DNA from: DTWD01 sp963662965 | GTDB taxonomy: Bacteria; Acidobacteriota; Vicinamibacteria; Vicinamibacterales; UBA8438 | Direction of reading: 5' to 3' | Length of the DNA: 64,000 nt | Assembly: GCA_963662965.1 (NCBI GenBank) | Contig: OY759970.1 | Location: 2,480,001 to 2,544,000 of the forward strand | Shown: piece by piece, positions 49,262 through 57,197 of the stretch | How positions within the stretch are numbered: position 1 is the first letter of the stretch | Layout of the letters: the number at the start of each line of letters is the position of its first letter | The notes under the pieces: generated by a model | Told to the model about the DNA's origin: nothing | The model's input: the letters and a program-made list of their open reading frames with translations, nothing else | The model's database searches: none | Translations under genes and position numbers: made by a program

Positions 49262-50122
49262 TCAGCCGGTTGTATCGGCGGGTGAGCGCCACGCCACCAC
49301 ATACGCGATCCAGGCGGTCTCCTCCTCGGCCGTGCGTCGTCGCGTGAAGAGGCCGTTGCCTTCGCCGCTCCCGTCATCGCCTTCCCAGTAGACCTCGACC
49401 TCGCTGAATCCGGCATCGCGGAGCACGTCGCGCAGCTCCGGGAGCGACCACAGGCGCCAGTCGTAGGTAAATGCCTTCTTCACGCGCGAGCCATCGGAAA
49501 ACTCGAAATGGATGTGGCGGACGCCGAACCCGTTGATCGGGTCGTACGGCTCTTGGTCCCAGATATACGTGATGCCGCGGCCCTTCTTGGTGCGCTCGGT
49601 CACCTCGGCGCCCAGCTCTAGCCCGCCGCAGATGTCGAGGAAGAAGCCGCCGTCGTCGCTCAGCCCGTCTCGCGCGGCGCGGCAATAGTCGAGCAGTTGT
49701 CGCCGCTCCTTGAACACGCAGTACGAAAAATTGAACGCACAGGTCGCATCGGCCTTCGTGCCGATGTCGTCGAGCACGTCCCGCCGGTAGAGGCGGACCC
49801 GTTCGGCGTCGGCCCCTAGCGGCGTGAGGTTCTGTTCGCGCCCCCAATCCAGCGTCGTCTGATCGAGGTCAAGACCGTGAGCCGTTCGGGTCGGCTTGCC
49901 GCGCACCCATTCGGCGCACATGAGTGCCGTGCCGCAGAAATCCTCGCGAAGCACCAGAGCCTTGCGTCCGTTTCGTTTTCGGAAGCGTCGTTGAATGAAG
50001 GCGATGTCGGCTGACGGCTCCTGAACCGCGAGCTGATACAGCGCGTGTCGATCGGATGTCTTGGCGGTGGGGCGTCGTTTGTGCTTCTTCTTGGGTCCGG
50101 TCTTCTTACGTCTGGTTGCCAC
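49262..50122 (-). CDS. SAM-dependent methyltransferase (class I)
   Basis: 286 residues from GTG 50122. A lysine/arginine-rich N-terminus (RRKKTGPKKKHKRRP) precedes a Rossmann methyltransferase: LREDFCGTALMCAEW as motif I, AHGLDLDQTTLDWG as motif II, CAFNFSYCVFKERRQLLDYCRAARDGLSDDGGFFLDI around motifs III-IV. The family is widespread and its substrate is unknown. The frame is open to ATG 50197, but that start would overlap the preceding hydrolase gene by 76 bases. The GTG overlaps its stop as TAGTG, so re-initiation is more likely. Confidence 0.85.
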   Translation of the reverse strand: MATRRKKTGPKKKHKRRPTAKTSDRHALYQLAVQEPSADIAFIQRRFRKRNGRKALVLREDFCGTALMCAEWVRGKPTRTAHGLDLDQTTLDWGREQNLTPLGADAERVRLYRRDVLDDIGTKADATCAFNFSYCVFKERRQLLDYCRAARDGLSDDGGFFLDICGGLELGAEVTERTKKGRGITYIWDQEPYDPINGFGVRHIHFEFSDGSRVKKAFTYDWRLWSLPELRDVLRDAGFSEVEVYWEGDDGSGEGNGLFTRRRTAEEETAWIAYVVAWRSPADTTG

Positions 50123-50775
50123 TACTTGAGTCCATGCCTCTTTTTGAACGTTGGCCAGTCGCGCTTCAACGTCAGGAACGCGTCGAGATTTTGACACAAC
50201 AGGAACGGATTCGTCCGACGCTCAAGACCGACTGTCGAGCAGGGTCGCGCACCATAGTCGTGACCCGGCCAGATGGTCGCGTCGTCGGGAAACGTGTCGA
50301 GCACCCGCTGGAGGCTGGTCCATTCGATGGACGCGTCCTCGTCGGTCTTCGTGCCGCCCACCTTGCCGACGAACACGAGGTCGCCAGTGAAGAGCAGGCG
50401 GTAGGAGGGCTCGTAGAGGACGACGTGGTCGGACGCGTGCCCCGGCACATGCAGGCACTGGAGCGCCAGGCCGCCAATCGGCACCGTGTCGCCGTCGTCG
50501 AGCGGGACGTCGGGTTGGATCGGCCCGTTCGGGTGCGCGGCCACCTTCGCGCCGGTGAGCCGGACCGCCTCGTCATTTCCCTCCGTATGATCGGGATGCC
50601 CATGGGTATTGAGGACGTGACTGACGGTGAGCCCCTGCTCCTGGGCCCGCCCGGCCAGGGCCGCCGGCGAGTAGGAGGGGTCGATCAACACCGCGTCCTG
50701 GCTGTTCCGGTCGCCGAGGAGATACCCGAAATTTCGGTCGCCGCCGGTCCGGACCTGTTCAAAGATCAGCTGCAT
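50122..50775 (-). CDS. Glyoxalase-II-like metallo-beta-lactamase hydrolase
   Basis: 217 residues from ATG 50775. The zinc motif THGHPDHTEG, then H in VPGHASDHVVLY, D in LLFTGDLVF and H in WPGHDYG give the full binuclear ligand set of glyoxalase II/persulfide-dioxygenase-like enzymes. It is cytoplasmic. The longer frame to 51021 overlaps the divergent gene at 50878 and has an implausible N-terminus. There is no Shine-Dalgarno before 50775. An AT-rich stretch (TAAATAAT) sits immediately upstream, so a leaderless transcript is possible. Its stop overlaps the methyltransferase start (TAGTG). Confidence 0.88.
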   Translation of the reverse strand: MQLIFEQVRTGGDRNFGYLLGDRNSQDAVLIDPSYSPAALAGRAQEQGLTVSHVLNTHGHPDHTEGNDEAVRLTGAKVAAHPNGPIQPDVPLDDGDTVPIGGLALQCLHVPGHASDHVVLYEPSYRLLFTGDLVFVGKVGGTKTDEDASIEWTSLQRVLDTFPDDATIWPGHDYGARPCSTVGLERRTNPFLLCQNLDAFLTLKRDWPTFKKRHGLK

Positions 50776-50877
50776 GGTCGTATTATTTATGATTGCGGAA
50801 TGACCCGGGCCGGCGTGGCTGCCCCGGCGAGCGGGAAGTGGGACGAACCCGAGGACGAAGAAAAGGAAGCGTGAACC

Positions 50878-51993
50878 ATGGGTAGATCTATTCTTGTCTG
50901 TGCCGTCGTTGTCGCCACCGGTTTGGCCGCTGCCCCGGCCCTCATGCAGGACACCCCGTCCGGGGCAAGTCCATACGAGGCGGTGGACGGCTGGCTGACA
51001 CCGTTTGCGCCCTCTGGTCATGCGTTCGGCGCAACGACCGGCGTGTTCGCCGAGTCACCTGACCGGATCTTCGTCGTTCAGCGAGGCGAGATCCGGCTGC
51101 CCGACCCAGTACCCCCGGGGTTCCAGGGGTTTGTCGGGTCAATCGGGCAGAACGCCTTGGAGGCCGGTGACAACCGCGTCTGGCGCAACTCGATCTTCGT
51201 CGTCGATGGCGACGGCAACATGATCGAGGCGTGGACCCAGTGGGACGAGATGTTCGAAGGGGGAGCCGGCCCCCACAAAGTCAAGATCAGCCCGTTCGAT
51301 GCTGAGCGGAAGGTCTGGGTGGTTGACGAAACGAACCACCAGGTCCACGCCTTTTCGAACGACGGCGATGACCTGGTGATGTCCCTTGGTGCCGGTGGCC
51401 CCGGCGGTGGCGAGACCCACCTCAACCGTCCGCAGGACGTGGCGTTTCTCGAGGACGGCTCGATCTTCGTCGCCGATTCGGACAACTCCCGAGTCGTGAA
51501 ATATGACGCCGGGGGAAACTTCGTCACATCGTGGGGCGAGAAGGGGAGCGGCCGCGGCGAGTTTGACGCCGTGCACGCGGTGACGACGGACAGCATCGGC
51601 CGGATCTACGTGGCCGATCGGAACAACGACCGGATTCAGGTCTTCAACGAAACGACCCGCTCGGTCTGGTATCACCCCAACATCTCGCCGATCGCCGTGT
51701 GGCCCGGTTTCGAGTTCCCGAACGATATCTATGCCACGGGGTATGACGTCTGGATCGCCGACAACATGCCTCCGCGTCTGGTGAAGCTCGACTGGAACGG
51801 AAACCCGCAGTTCTCGTGGGATGCGTCGGGTGAGGGCCCGGGACAGTTCCGCGAGATCCATCAGTTCTCGGTCGACGCCGACAAGAACTTCTACGGCGCA
51901 GGCAACATTCTTGGACGGGTTCAGAAGCTTGTCCCGAAGGAGGGGGCCAGCTTCACGGAGACGTTCGGAGCGCCGGACCCAGCGTTGCAATAG
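50878..51993 (+). CDS. Exported NHL-type six-bladed propeller protein
   Basis: 371 residues. A signal peptide (SILVCAVVVATGLAAAPA) precedes NHL blades: HLNRPQDVAFLEDGSIFVADSDNSRVVKYDAGGNFVTSWG, FDAVHAVTTDSIGRIYVADRNNDRIQVF, and PNDIYATGYDVWIADNMPPRLVKLD. This arrangement resembles peptidyl-alpha-hydroxyglycine amidating lyase-like and TRIM-NHL propellers. Bacterial members are usually unassigned. GAAGC...ACC before ATG 50878 gives only a weak ribosome site. It converges with the single-heme protein gene, with 9 bases between stops. Confidence 0.87.
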   Translation: MGRSILVCAVVVATGLAAAPALMQDTPSGASPYEAVDGWLTPFAPSGHAFGATTGVFAESPDRIFVVQRGEIRLPDPVPPGFQGFVGSIGQNALEAGDNRVWRNSIFVVDGDGNMIEAWTQWDEMFEGGAGPHKVKISPFDAERKVWVVDETNHQVHAFSNDGDDLVMSLGAGGPGGGETHLNRPQDVAFLEDGSIFVADSDNSRVVKYDAGGNFVTSWGEKGSGRGEFDAVHAVTTDSIGRIYVADRNNDRIQVFNETTRSVWYHPNISPIAVWPGFEFPNDIYATGYDVWIADNMPPRLVKLDWNGNPQFSWDASGEGPGQFREIHQFSVDADKNFYGAGNILGRVQKLVPKEGASFTETFGAPDPALQ

Positions 51994-52002
51994 GGGCGGA
52001 GG

Positions 52003-53313
52003 CTACCGCCTCGACCAGGCTGCGGGCAGGCCCGTTTTCGTGTCGGTCACGATTTCCAGGATTGCCGTGCGGTCGGTTTCCGTGAGATAGCGAAACGCGT
52101 CGCTCTCGTCGGTGCCGGTGAGCACCTCGTGAAGGCGTGCGTAGACCCGGGTCCGAACCGGCTCGGGGAGGGCGCCGAAGCCACGGCTGTAGATCATGTA
52201 GCTGAGCGGAAAGCGAAACAAGCGTCTCGTCAGATCGAAGTCACGCAGAGACCGGCCCTGCCGATCGTGCGGCCCGCGCCGGGCGAAGGTCGCGGTAAAA
52301 GTAGATGCGCCCTCGATCGGAGCCTCCAGCGGCGCCTCATTGGCGAAGAGCATGTACGCCGCGGTTTCATCAATCAGATCGTCGAGCGTCTCGAGCGCGT
52401 TTCCGTCCGCCGATGCGATTCGCGCCTCCCAGCTCAGACGCGTCAGCAGATTCGTCATCTGCGTTTGATGCTCGAGCGTCATCAGCGCCACGATGTCACT
52501 GACGGGTGACAGGTGTGGCGACACGCTCGTTTGCCTCCGGACGTCGAGTTGGGCGTGCGCGTCGAAGCGCTCCAGGACATCCGGCCTCGAAGGATTGCGC
52601 GCCACGGCGTTGCCGCGATGGGGCAGGCCGGCGCCGCCGTTGACATACCAGCCGCCCCAGCGTTCCGCGACCGGCGTACGGTGATCAGTCACCACTGTGC
52701 CCATGCCGAAGTTCGGCTGCCCGGATGGGCTCGGGAACACCGAGCCGACATACATGCCTGGTACGCCAAGCGTCGCCGGTCCGTGGTGGCATTGCAGGCA
52801 GGTCGACGGCGCGAACCACGGCACCGGTACTCGTCTAACGTCGAGTCGATAGAACGAAACGCCGTGGACGCCGTCCACGGCGGCGATCTCCAAGAAATCG
52901 GTGCCCGGCAAATATCCGATTGCAACCTCGTCGTTGAAGTAGATCGCGCGCGGCCGGCGTGGGGAAATCCGTTCGCGCTGCAAACTGGTCTTCGAGAACA
53001 CCTGCACCTGAGAGTCGACGTTGACATCGAGCCGATCGAGCAGGCCCGGCAGATAGCCGAGACCCTCGACGGCGTAGTCGAGCGTGACGCTCCCGGCGGA
53101 CAGACGCTCGCCTAGCTCGGTGACGGCGTTGTTCGGCCGGCGCTCGAAATAGCCGAGGGCCGGGTGATCGATCGGGATGGTGTCCCGATAGAGCGGGCCC
53201 AGGACAATCAGCGGGCTCGGCGGGGCCTGAGCGAGCGGCCACGCTCCGGCCGGCCAGAGGGCCAGCGATCCGAGCAGGCCGAGCAGCCCCCTCACGCTTC
53301 GCCGTTGGTGCAT
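52003..53313 (-). CDS. Exported single-heme-c protein of unknown family
   Basis: 436 residues from ATG 53313 (an upstream in-frame ATG at 53358 overlaps the divergent gene). A signal segment (LLGLLGSLALWPAGAWPLA) is followed by DTIPIDHPALGYFERRPNN, VNVDSQVQVFSKTS, PRAIYFNDEVAIGYLPGTD and one heme-c motif CLQCH at residues 172-176 within STCLQCHHGPATLGVPG. RWGGWYVNGG follows. Similar unassigned heme proteins occur in Acidobacteria and Planctomycetes, but I know of no function. It is divergent from module 3, with about 29 bases between the start codons, so the two promoters must overlap coding sequence. Confidence 0.8.
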   Translation of the reverse strand: MHQRRSVRGLLGLLGSLALWPAGAWPLAQAPPSPLIVLGPLYRDTIPIDHPALGYFERRPNNAVTELGERLSAGSVTLDYAVEGLGYLPGLLDRLDVNVDSQVQVFSKTSLQRERISPRRPRAIYFNDEVAIGYLPGTDFLEIAAVDGVHGVSFYRLDVRRVPVPWFAPSTCLQCHHGPATLGVPGMYVGSVFPSPSGQPNFGMGTVVTDHRTPVAERWGGWYVNGGAGLPHRGNAVARNPSRPDVLERFDAHAQLDVRRQTSVSPHLSPVSDIVALMTLEHQTQMTNLLTRLSWEARIASADGNALETLDDLIDETAAYMLFANEAPLEAPIEGASTFTATFARRGPHDRQGRSLRDFDLTRRLFRFPLSYMIYSRGFGALPEPVRTRVYARLHEVLTGTDESDAFRYLTETDRTAILEIVTDTKTGLPAAWSRR

Positions 53314-53342
53314 CTGCCTGAGGACACTAGAATACGGGGATT

Positions 53343-55733
53343 GTGACGACTCTTCCATGTCGGGCCCTCGTCGGCCGGTTGCTAGTGGGTGGTCTGGCCT
53401 TCGGTGCCGCTCCCGCGGCCGCCGCGGAGCGTGCTCCGATCGACGGTCCCGCGCTCGTGCGTGAGTATTGCGTCGCCTGCCACAACGACCGGACCCGCGC
53501 CGCGGGACTCTCGCTCGAGCAGGTCGATCCGTCGAATCCGGCCGCCGACGTCGAGATCTTCGAGAAGGTCATTCTCAAGCTCCGGAGCGGCATGATGCCC
53601 CCCGAGGGCCGGCCTCGGCCCGACGCCGAGACGCGTGCCGCGTTCGTGGCAGACCTTGAGGGTCGCATCGACACCGCATCCCTGGAGACGCCGCGTCCCG
53701 GCCGACCGATTCTGCATCGCCTCAATCGGACGGAGTACGCCAACGCCGTCCGTGACCTGCTGGGTCTCGAGGTTGACGTCGCGTCGCTCCTCCCGCCGGA
53801 CGACATGAGCCAGGGCTACGACAACATGTCCGACGTGCTGACGGTGTCGCCGACGCTCCTCGAGAGCTACCTGAGCGCCGCGGGCAAGATCGCCCGGATG
53901 GCCCTTGGTGATCCCGACGCCACCCCGTCGGTCGACACCTACGTGGTGCCACAGGCGTTCTCGCAGATGCGGCACGTGCCGGGCACGCCGTTCGGAACGC
54001 GCGGCGGCCTCGCCGTCCGTCATCACTTCTCCGTCGACGGCAACTACGTGTTTCGACTGTCGTTCTACTTCGCCAGTATTGGCGCGTTTTTTGGCGACAA
54101 CATCCCGGCCGAGGGGGAGCAGATCGAAATTGCCGTCAACGGGGAACGGGTGGCGTTGCTCGACCTCGACCGCAAGCTGCGGACGACGGACGTGCTCCGC
54201 ACTCCGCCGATCCCGATCACGGCCGGCGCGCAACTGGTCTCGGCCGCGTTCATTCAGCGTGCCGTCGGTCCGGTGCAGGATTTCGTGATGCCGTTCGACC
54301 AGGCGCTTGCGGATCTGTCGACGGGACATTTTCCCGGCTTGACCGGACTGCCGCATCTCCGCAACGTCGGCATTGACGGACCATACGACGCCACCGGCGT
54401 GAGTGACACGCCAAGTCGCAACCGCGTCCTCATCTGCCGGCCGGCCTCGCCATCCGACGAGGAGGCGTGTGCGGGCGAGATCTTGTCGATGCTCGCGCGC
54501 CAGGCGTTTCGACGGCCGCTGACCCAGGGAGACCGCGCGCAGCTGGTCGGCTTCTTTGAGACAGGCCGCGCGACCGGCGACTTCGAGGCCGGTATCCGTA
54601 TGGGGCTCCAGGCGATTCTCGCCGACCCCGAGTTCCTCTTCCGCTTCGAACGAACGCCGGACGACGTGGCGTCCGGCGACGTCTTCACGGTGAGCGACCT
54701 TGAGCTGGCGTCACGGCTCTCGTTCTTCCTCTGGAGCAGCATTCCGGACGACGAACTGCTCATGGTGGCCGCCGCCGGCCGCTTATCCGAGCCGGCGGAA
54801 CTCGAGCGCCAGGTCCGACGCATGATCGCCGACCCGCGTGCGACGTCGCTGTCGACGAACTTCGCGTCGCACTGGCTCCGCTTGCAGAACCTAAGCGACA
54901 TCCAACCGGATGTGTATCTCTATCCCGATTGGGATCTCAACCTGACCCGCTCCATGCGCCGCGAGACGGAGCTCTTCTTCGACAGCATCGTGCGCGAAGA
55001 CCGCGATGTGATGGATCTTGTGACGGCAGACTACACGTTCGTCGATCAGCGCCTGGCGGAGCACTACGGCCTGCCGAACATCGTCGGCAATCGCTTCAGA
55101 CGCGTGTCGGTGGCGAACGACGTGCGCCGCGGGTTGCTTGGTCATGGCAGCATCCTGACGCTGACCTCGATGTCCAACCGGACGTCGCCGGTGATTCGTG
55201 GCGCCTGGATCATGGACGTGCTGCTCGGCACCCCGCCGCCGCGACCACCGGCGAATGTTCCCCCGCTCGACGAGAAGGAGCATGGCGAGACGCCAGTCAC
55301 GATGCGCGAGCGGCTGGCCACGCATCGCACCAACCCGGGGTGTGCGGCATGTCATCGCATCATGGACCCAGTCGGCTTCTCACTCGAAAACTTCGATGCG
55401 GTGGGAGCGTGGCGGACACGTGAGGGTGGCATGGTGATCGACCCGTCCGAGACGTTGTATGACGGCACGCCGGTCGACGGGCCGGCGGGCATTCGACAGT
55501 ACCTCGAGCACTCGGAGGAGCTCTTCGTCGGAAATTTCTCGCGGAATCTGCTGATGTTCGCGCTCGGCCGCGTGCTGCATCCGTCGGATATGCCGGCCGT
55601 GCGCGCCGTGGCGCGCCGGGCGGCCGACGACGAAAATCGGTTCTCGGCATTCGTGCTCGGCGTGGTGTCGAGCCCGCCGTTCACCATGCGCCAGGCCGAA
55701 CGCGAGCCGGGGGCGACCACCGCGGCGCCGTAG
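53343..55733 (+). CDS. Exported PSCyt/PSD multidomain protein (DUF1592 family), module copy 3
   Basis: 796 residues. The signal peptide ends near AAAAERA. The heme-c motif CVACH is at residues 43-47. The same domain order as the other two copies follows: DUF1587 (HRLNRTEYANAVRDLLGLE), sandwich (VRHHFSVDGNYVFRLSFYF), DUF1595 (ARQAFRRPLTQGDRAQL), DUF1592 (FTVSDLELASRLSFFLWSS), DUF1588 with CAACH (NPGCAACHRIMDPVGFSLENFD), and DUF1585 (NLLMFALGRVLHP). The sandwich region is longer than in the other copies (FASIGAFFGDNIPAEGEQIEIAV). The GTG start at 53343 is divergent from the single-heme gene. The HXXSHH gene follows after 63 bases. Confidence 0.92.
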   Translation: MTTLPCRALVGRLLVGGLAFGAAPAAAAERAPIDGPALVREYCVACHNDRTRAAGLSLEQVDPSNPAADVEIFEKVILKLRSGMMPPEGRPRPDAETRAAFVADLEGRIDTASLETPRPGRPILHRLNRTEYANAVRDLLGLEVDVASLLPPDDMSQGYDNMSDVLTVSPTLLESYLSAAGKIARMALGDPDATPSVDTYVVPQAFSQMRHVPGTPFGTRGGLAVRHHFSVDGNYVFRLSFYFASIGAFFGDNIPAEGEQIEIAVNGERVALLDLDRKLRTTDVLRTPPIPITAGAQLVSAAFIQRAVGPVQDFVMPFDQALADLSTGHFPGLTGLPHLRNVGIDGPYDATGVSDTPSRNRVLICRPASPSDEEACAGEILSMLARQAFRRPLTQGDRAQLVGFFETGRATGDFEAGIRMGLQAILADPEFLFRFERTPDDVASGDVFTVSDLELASRLSFFLWSSIPDDELLMVAAAGRLSEPAELERQVRRMIADPRATSLSTNFASHWLRLQNLSDIQPDVYLYPDWDLNLTRSMRRETELFFDSIVREDRDVMDLVTADYTFVDQRLAEHYGLPNIVGNRFRRVSVANDVRRGLLGHGSILTLTSMSNRTSPVIRGAWIMDVLLGTPPPRPPANVPPLDEKEHGETPVTMRERLATHRTNPGCAACHRIMDPVGFSLENFDAVGAWRTREGGMVIDPSETLYDGTPVDGPAGIRQYLEHSEELFVGNFSRNLLMFALGRVLHPSDMPAVRAVARRAADDENRFSAFVLGVVSSPPFTMRQAEREPGATTAAP

Positions 55734-55796
55734 ATTGGCTTAGGCGCTACACTTCTTCGAGGAGCGGAGGCAGGCCCGGTCTGAGGAAAGACAGTG

Positions 55797-57170
55797 ATGT
55801 ACATCACCCAGAAGAACATGTCGCGACGGACGGTGCTGCGGGGGATGGGCGTGTCGCTCGCCCTGCCGTTCCTCGATGCGATGGTGCCGGCGATGGCGGC
55901 GGCGCGCAACACCGCGGCGTCGTCGCGCACGAGGTTCGCGGCGATCGAGATGGTGCACGGTAGTGCCGGGAGCACCGGAGAAGGCACGCGACAACACTAC
56001 TGGTCGCCGAAGAGCGTGGGGCGTGATTTCGACATGACGCCGATCCTTAAGTCGCTCGAGCCGCACCGCGACTATCTGACGGTGGTGAGTCACACGGACA
56101 TCGCGCTCGCGACGGCGCAGACGGAGGCCGAAGCGGGCGCCGACCATACGCGGTCGTCCGCCGCGTTCCTGACCTCCGCTCACGCACGGATGACCGAGGG
56201 TGCGGACATCTACAACGCCACCTCGATGGATCAGCTCTACGCGCAAGCGGCGGGCCAGGACACGCCGTTGCCGTCGATCCAGCTCTGCATTGAGGACGTC
56301 GGGTCGCTCACCGGCGCGTGCGGGTACGGGTACAGCTGCGTGTACGCCAACACGATCTCGTGGTCGTCGGCCACCAGCCCGCTCCCGATGGAGCGCGACC
56401 CGAGGGTGGCGTTCGAGCGGCTGTTTGGCGACGGGTCGACGCCGGAGCAGCGGCGCGCACGGCGTCAGGCGAACGTCAGCATTCTTGACGCCATCGTCGA
56501 CAAGATCGACGACCTCAAGCTCGGTCTCGGCGCGACCGACCGGGCGCGCCTCAGCGACTATCTCGAGGACGTGCGAGAGATTGAACGTCGGATCCAGCGG
56601 ATCGAAGCAACAAACGCGGCAGCGGTGACGCGCGATCTCCCGGCAGCGCCGATCGGGGTGCCCGAGAGCTGGAGCGAGCACGTGCGGCTGATGTTCGACC
56701 TCCAAGTGCTGGCGTTCATGACCGAGGTGACGCGGGTGTCGGCGTTCAAGATGGGGCGTGATGTCAGCTCCCGGGTCTTTAGCGAGGCCGGCATCGAGAA
56801 ACCGTTCCATTCGCTCTCGCACCACGGCAACCGGCCGGAGCAGTTGGCCGAGTTCGCCAAGCTGAATGCGTTCCACGTCGACCAGGTGGAGTACTTCATC
56901 CGGCGTCTGCGCGAGACACCGGATGGCAACGGCACTCTGCTCGATCACTCCGTCGTCCTCTACGGAAGCCCAATGGGCGACGGCAGCGTGCACAATCATC
57001 TGCGGGTGCCGTTGTTCTTCGCCGGACATGCCAACGGCCAGTTGAAGGGGAACCGTCATCTGCTTTGTCCCGACGGCACACCGATGGCCAACGCGCTTCT
57101 CACGGTGCTGCATCGACTCGGGCTCGATACCGAGAGCATCGGCGACAGCACAGGCGTCCTTGACCTTTAA
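55797..57170 (+). CDS. Tat-exported HXXSHH (DUF1552) protein, module copy 3
   Basis: 457 residues. The Tat signal is MSRRTVLRGMGVSLALPFLDAMVPA. The HXXSHH motif is HSLSHH in KPFHSLSHHGNRPEQ, so the second variable residue is conserved (L) while the first changes from P to S. Other blocks match copies 1 and 2 (SMDQLYAQAAG, SCVYANTISWSSATSPLPMERDPRVAFERLFG, LYGSPMGDGSVHNH). It is the most divergent copy: VPNGM is replaced by VHGSAGSTGEGTRQHYW. GAGGAAAG at 55783-55790 precedes ATG 55797. The ankyrin gene follows after 27 bases. Confidence 0.92.
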   Translation: MYITQKNMSRRTVLRGMGVSLALPFLDAMVPAMAAARNTAASSRTRFAAIEMVHGSAGSTGEGTRQHYWSPKSVGRDFDMTPILKSLEPHRDYLTVVSHTDIALATAQTEAEAGADHTRSSAAFLTSAHARMTEGADIYNATSMDQLYAQAAGQDTPLPSIQLCIEDVGSLTGACGYGYSCVYANTISWSSATSPLPMERDPRVAFERLFGDGSTPEQRRARRQANVSILDAIVDKIDDLKLGLGATDRARLSDYLEDVREIERRIQRIEATNAAAVTRDLPAAPIGVPESWSEHVRLMFDLQVLAFMTEVTRVSAFKMGRDVSSRVFSEAGIEKPFHSLSHHGNRPEQLAEFAKLNAFHVDQVEYFIRRLRETPDGNGTLLDHSVVLYGSPMGDGSVHNHLRVPLFFAGHANGQLKGNRHLLCPDGTPMANALLTVLHRLGLDTESIGDSTGVLDL

Positions 57171-57197
57171 TCTCTAGAACCGCCCGGCACCACCGGC

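Noticed and set aside
50776..51021. N-terminal extension of the glyoxalase-II-like hydrolase
   Set aside because: It overlaps the divergent NHL gene and its promoter region, and the sequence is not protein-like.
53382..54356. 324-codon minus-strand frame inside the module-3 DUF1592 gene
   Set aside because: It is a mirror of a conserved multidomain gene and has no recognisable fold.
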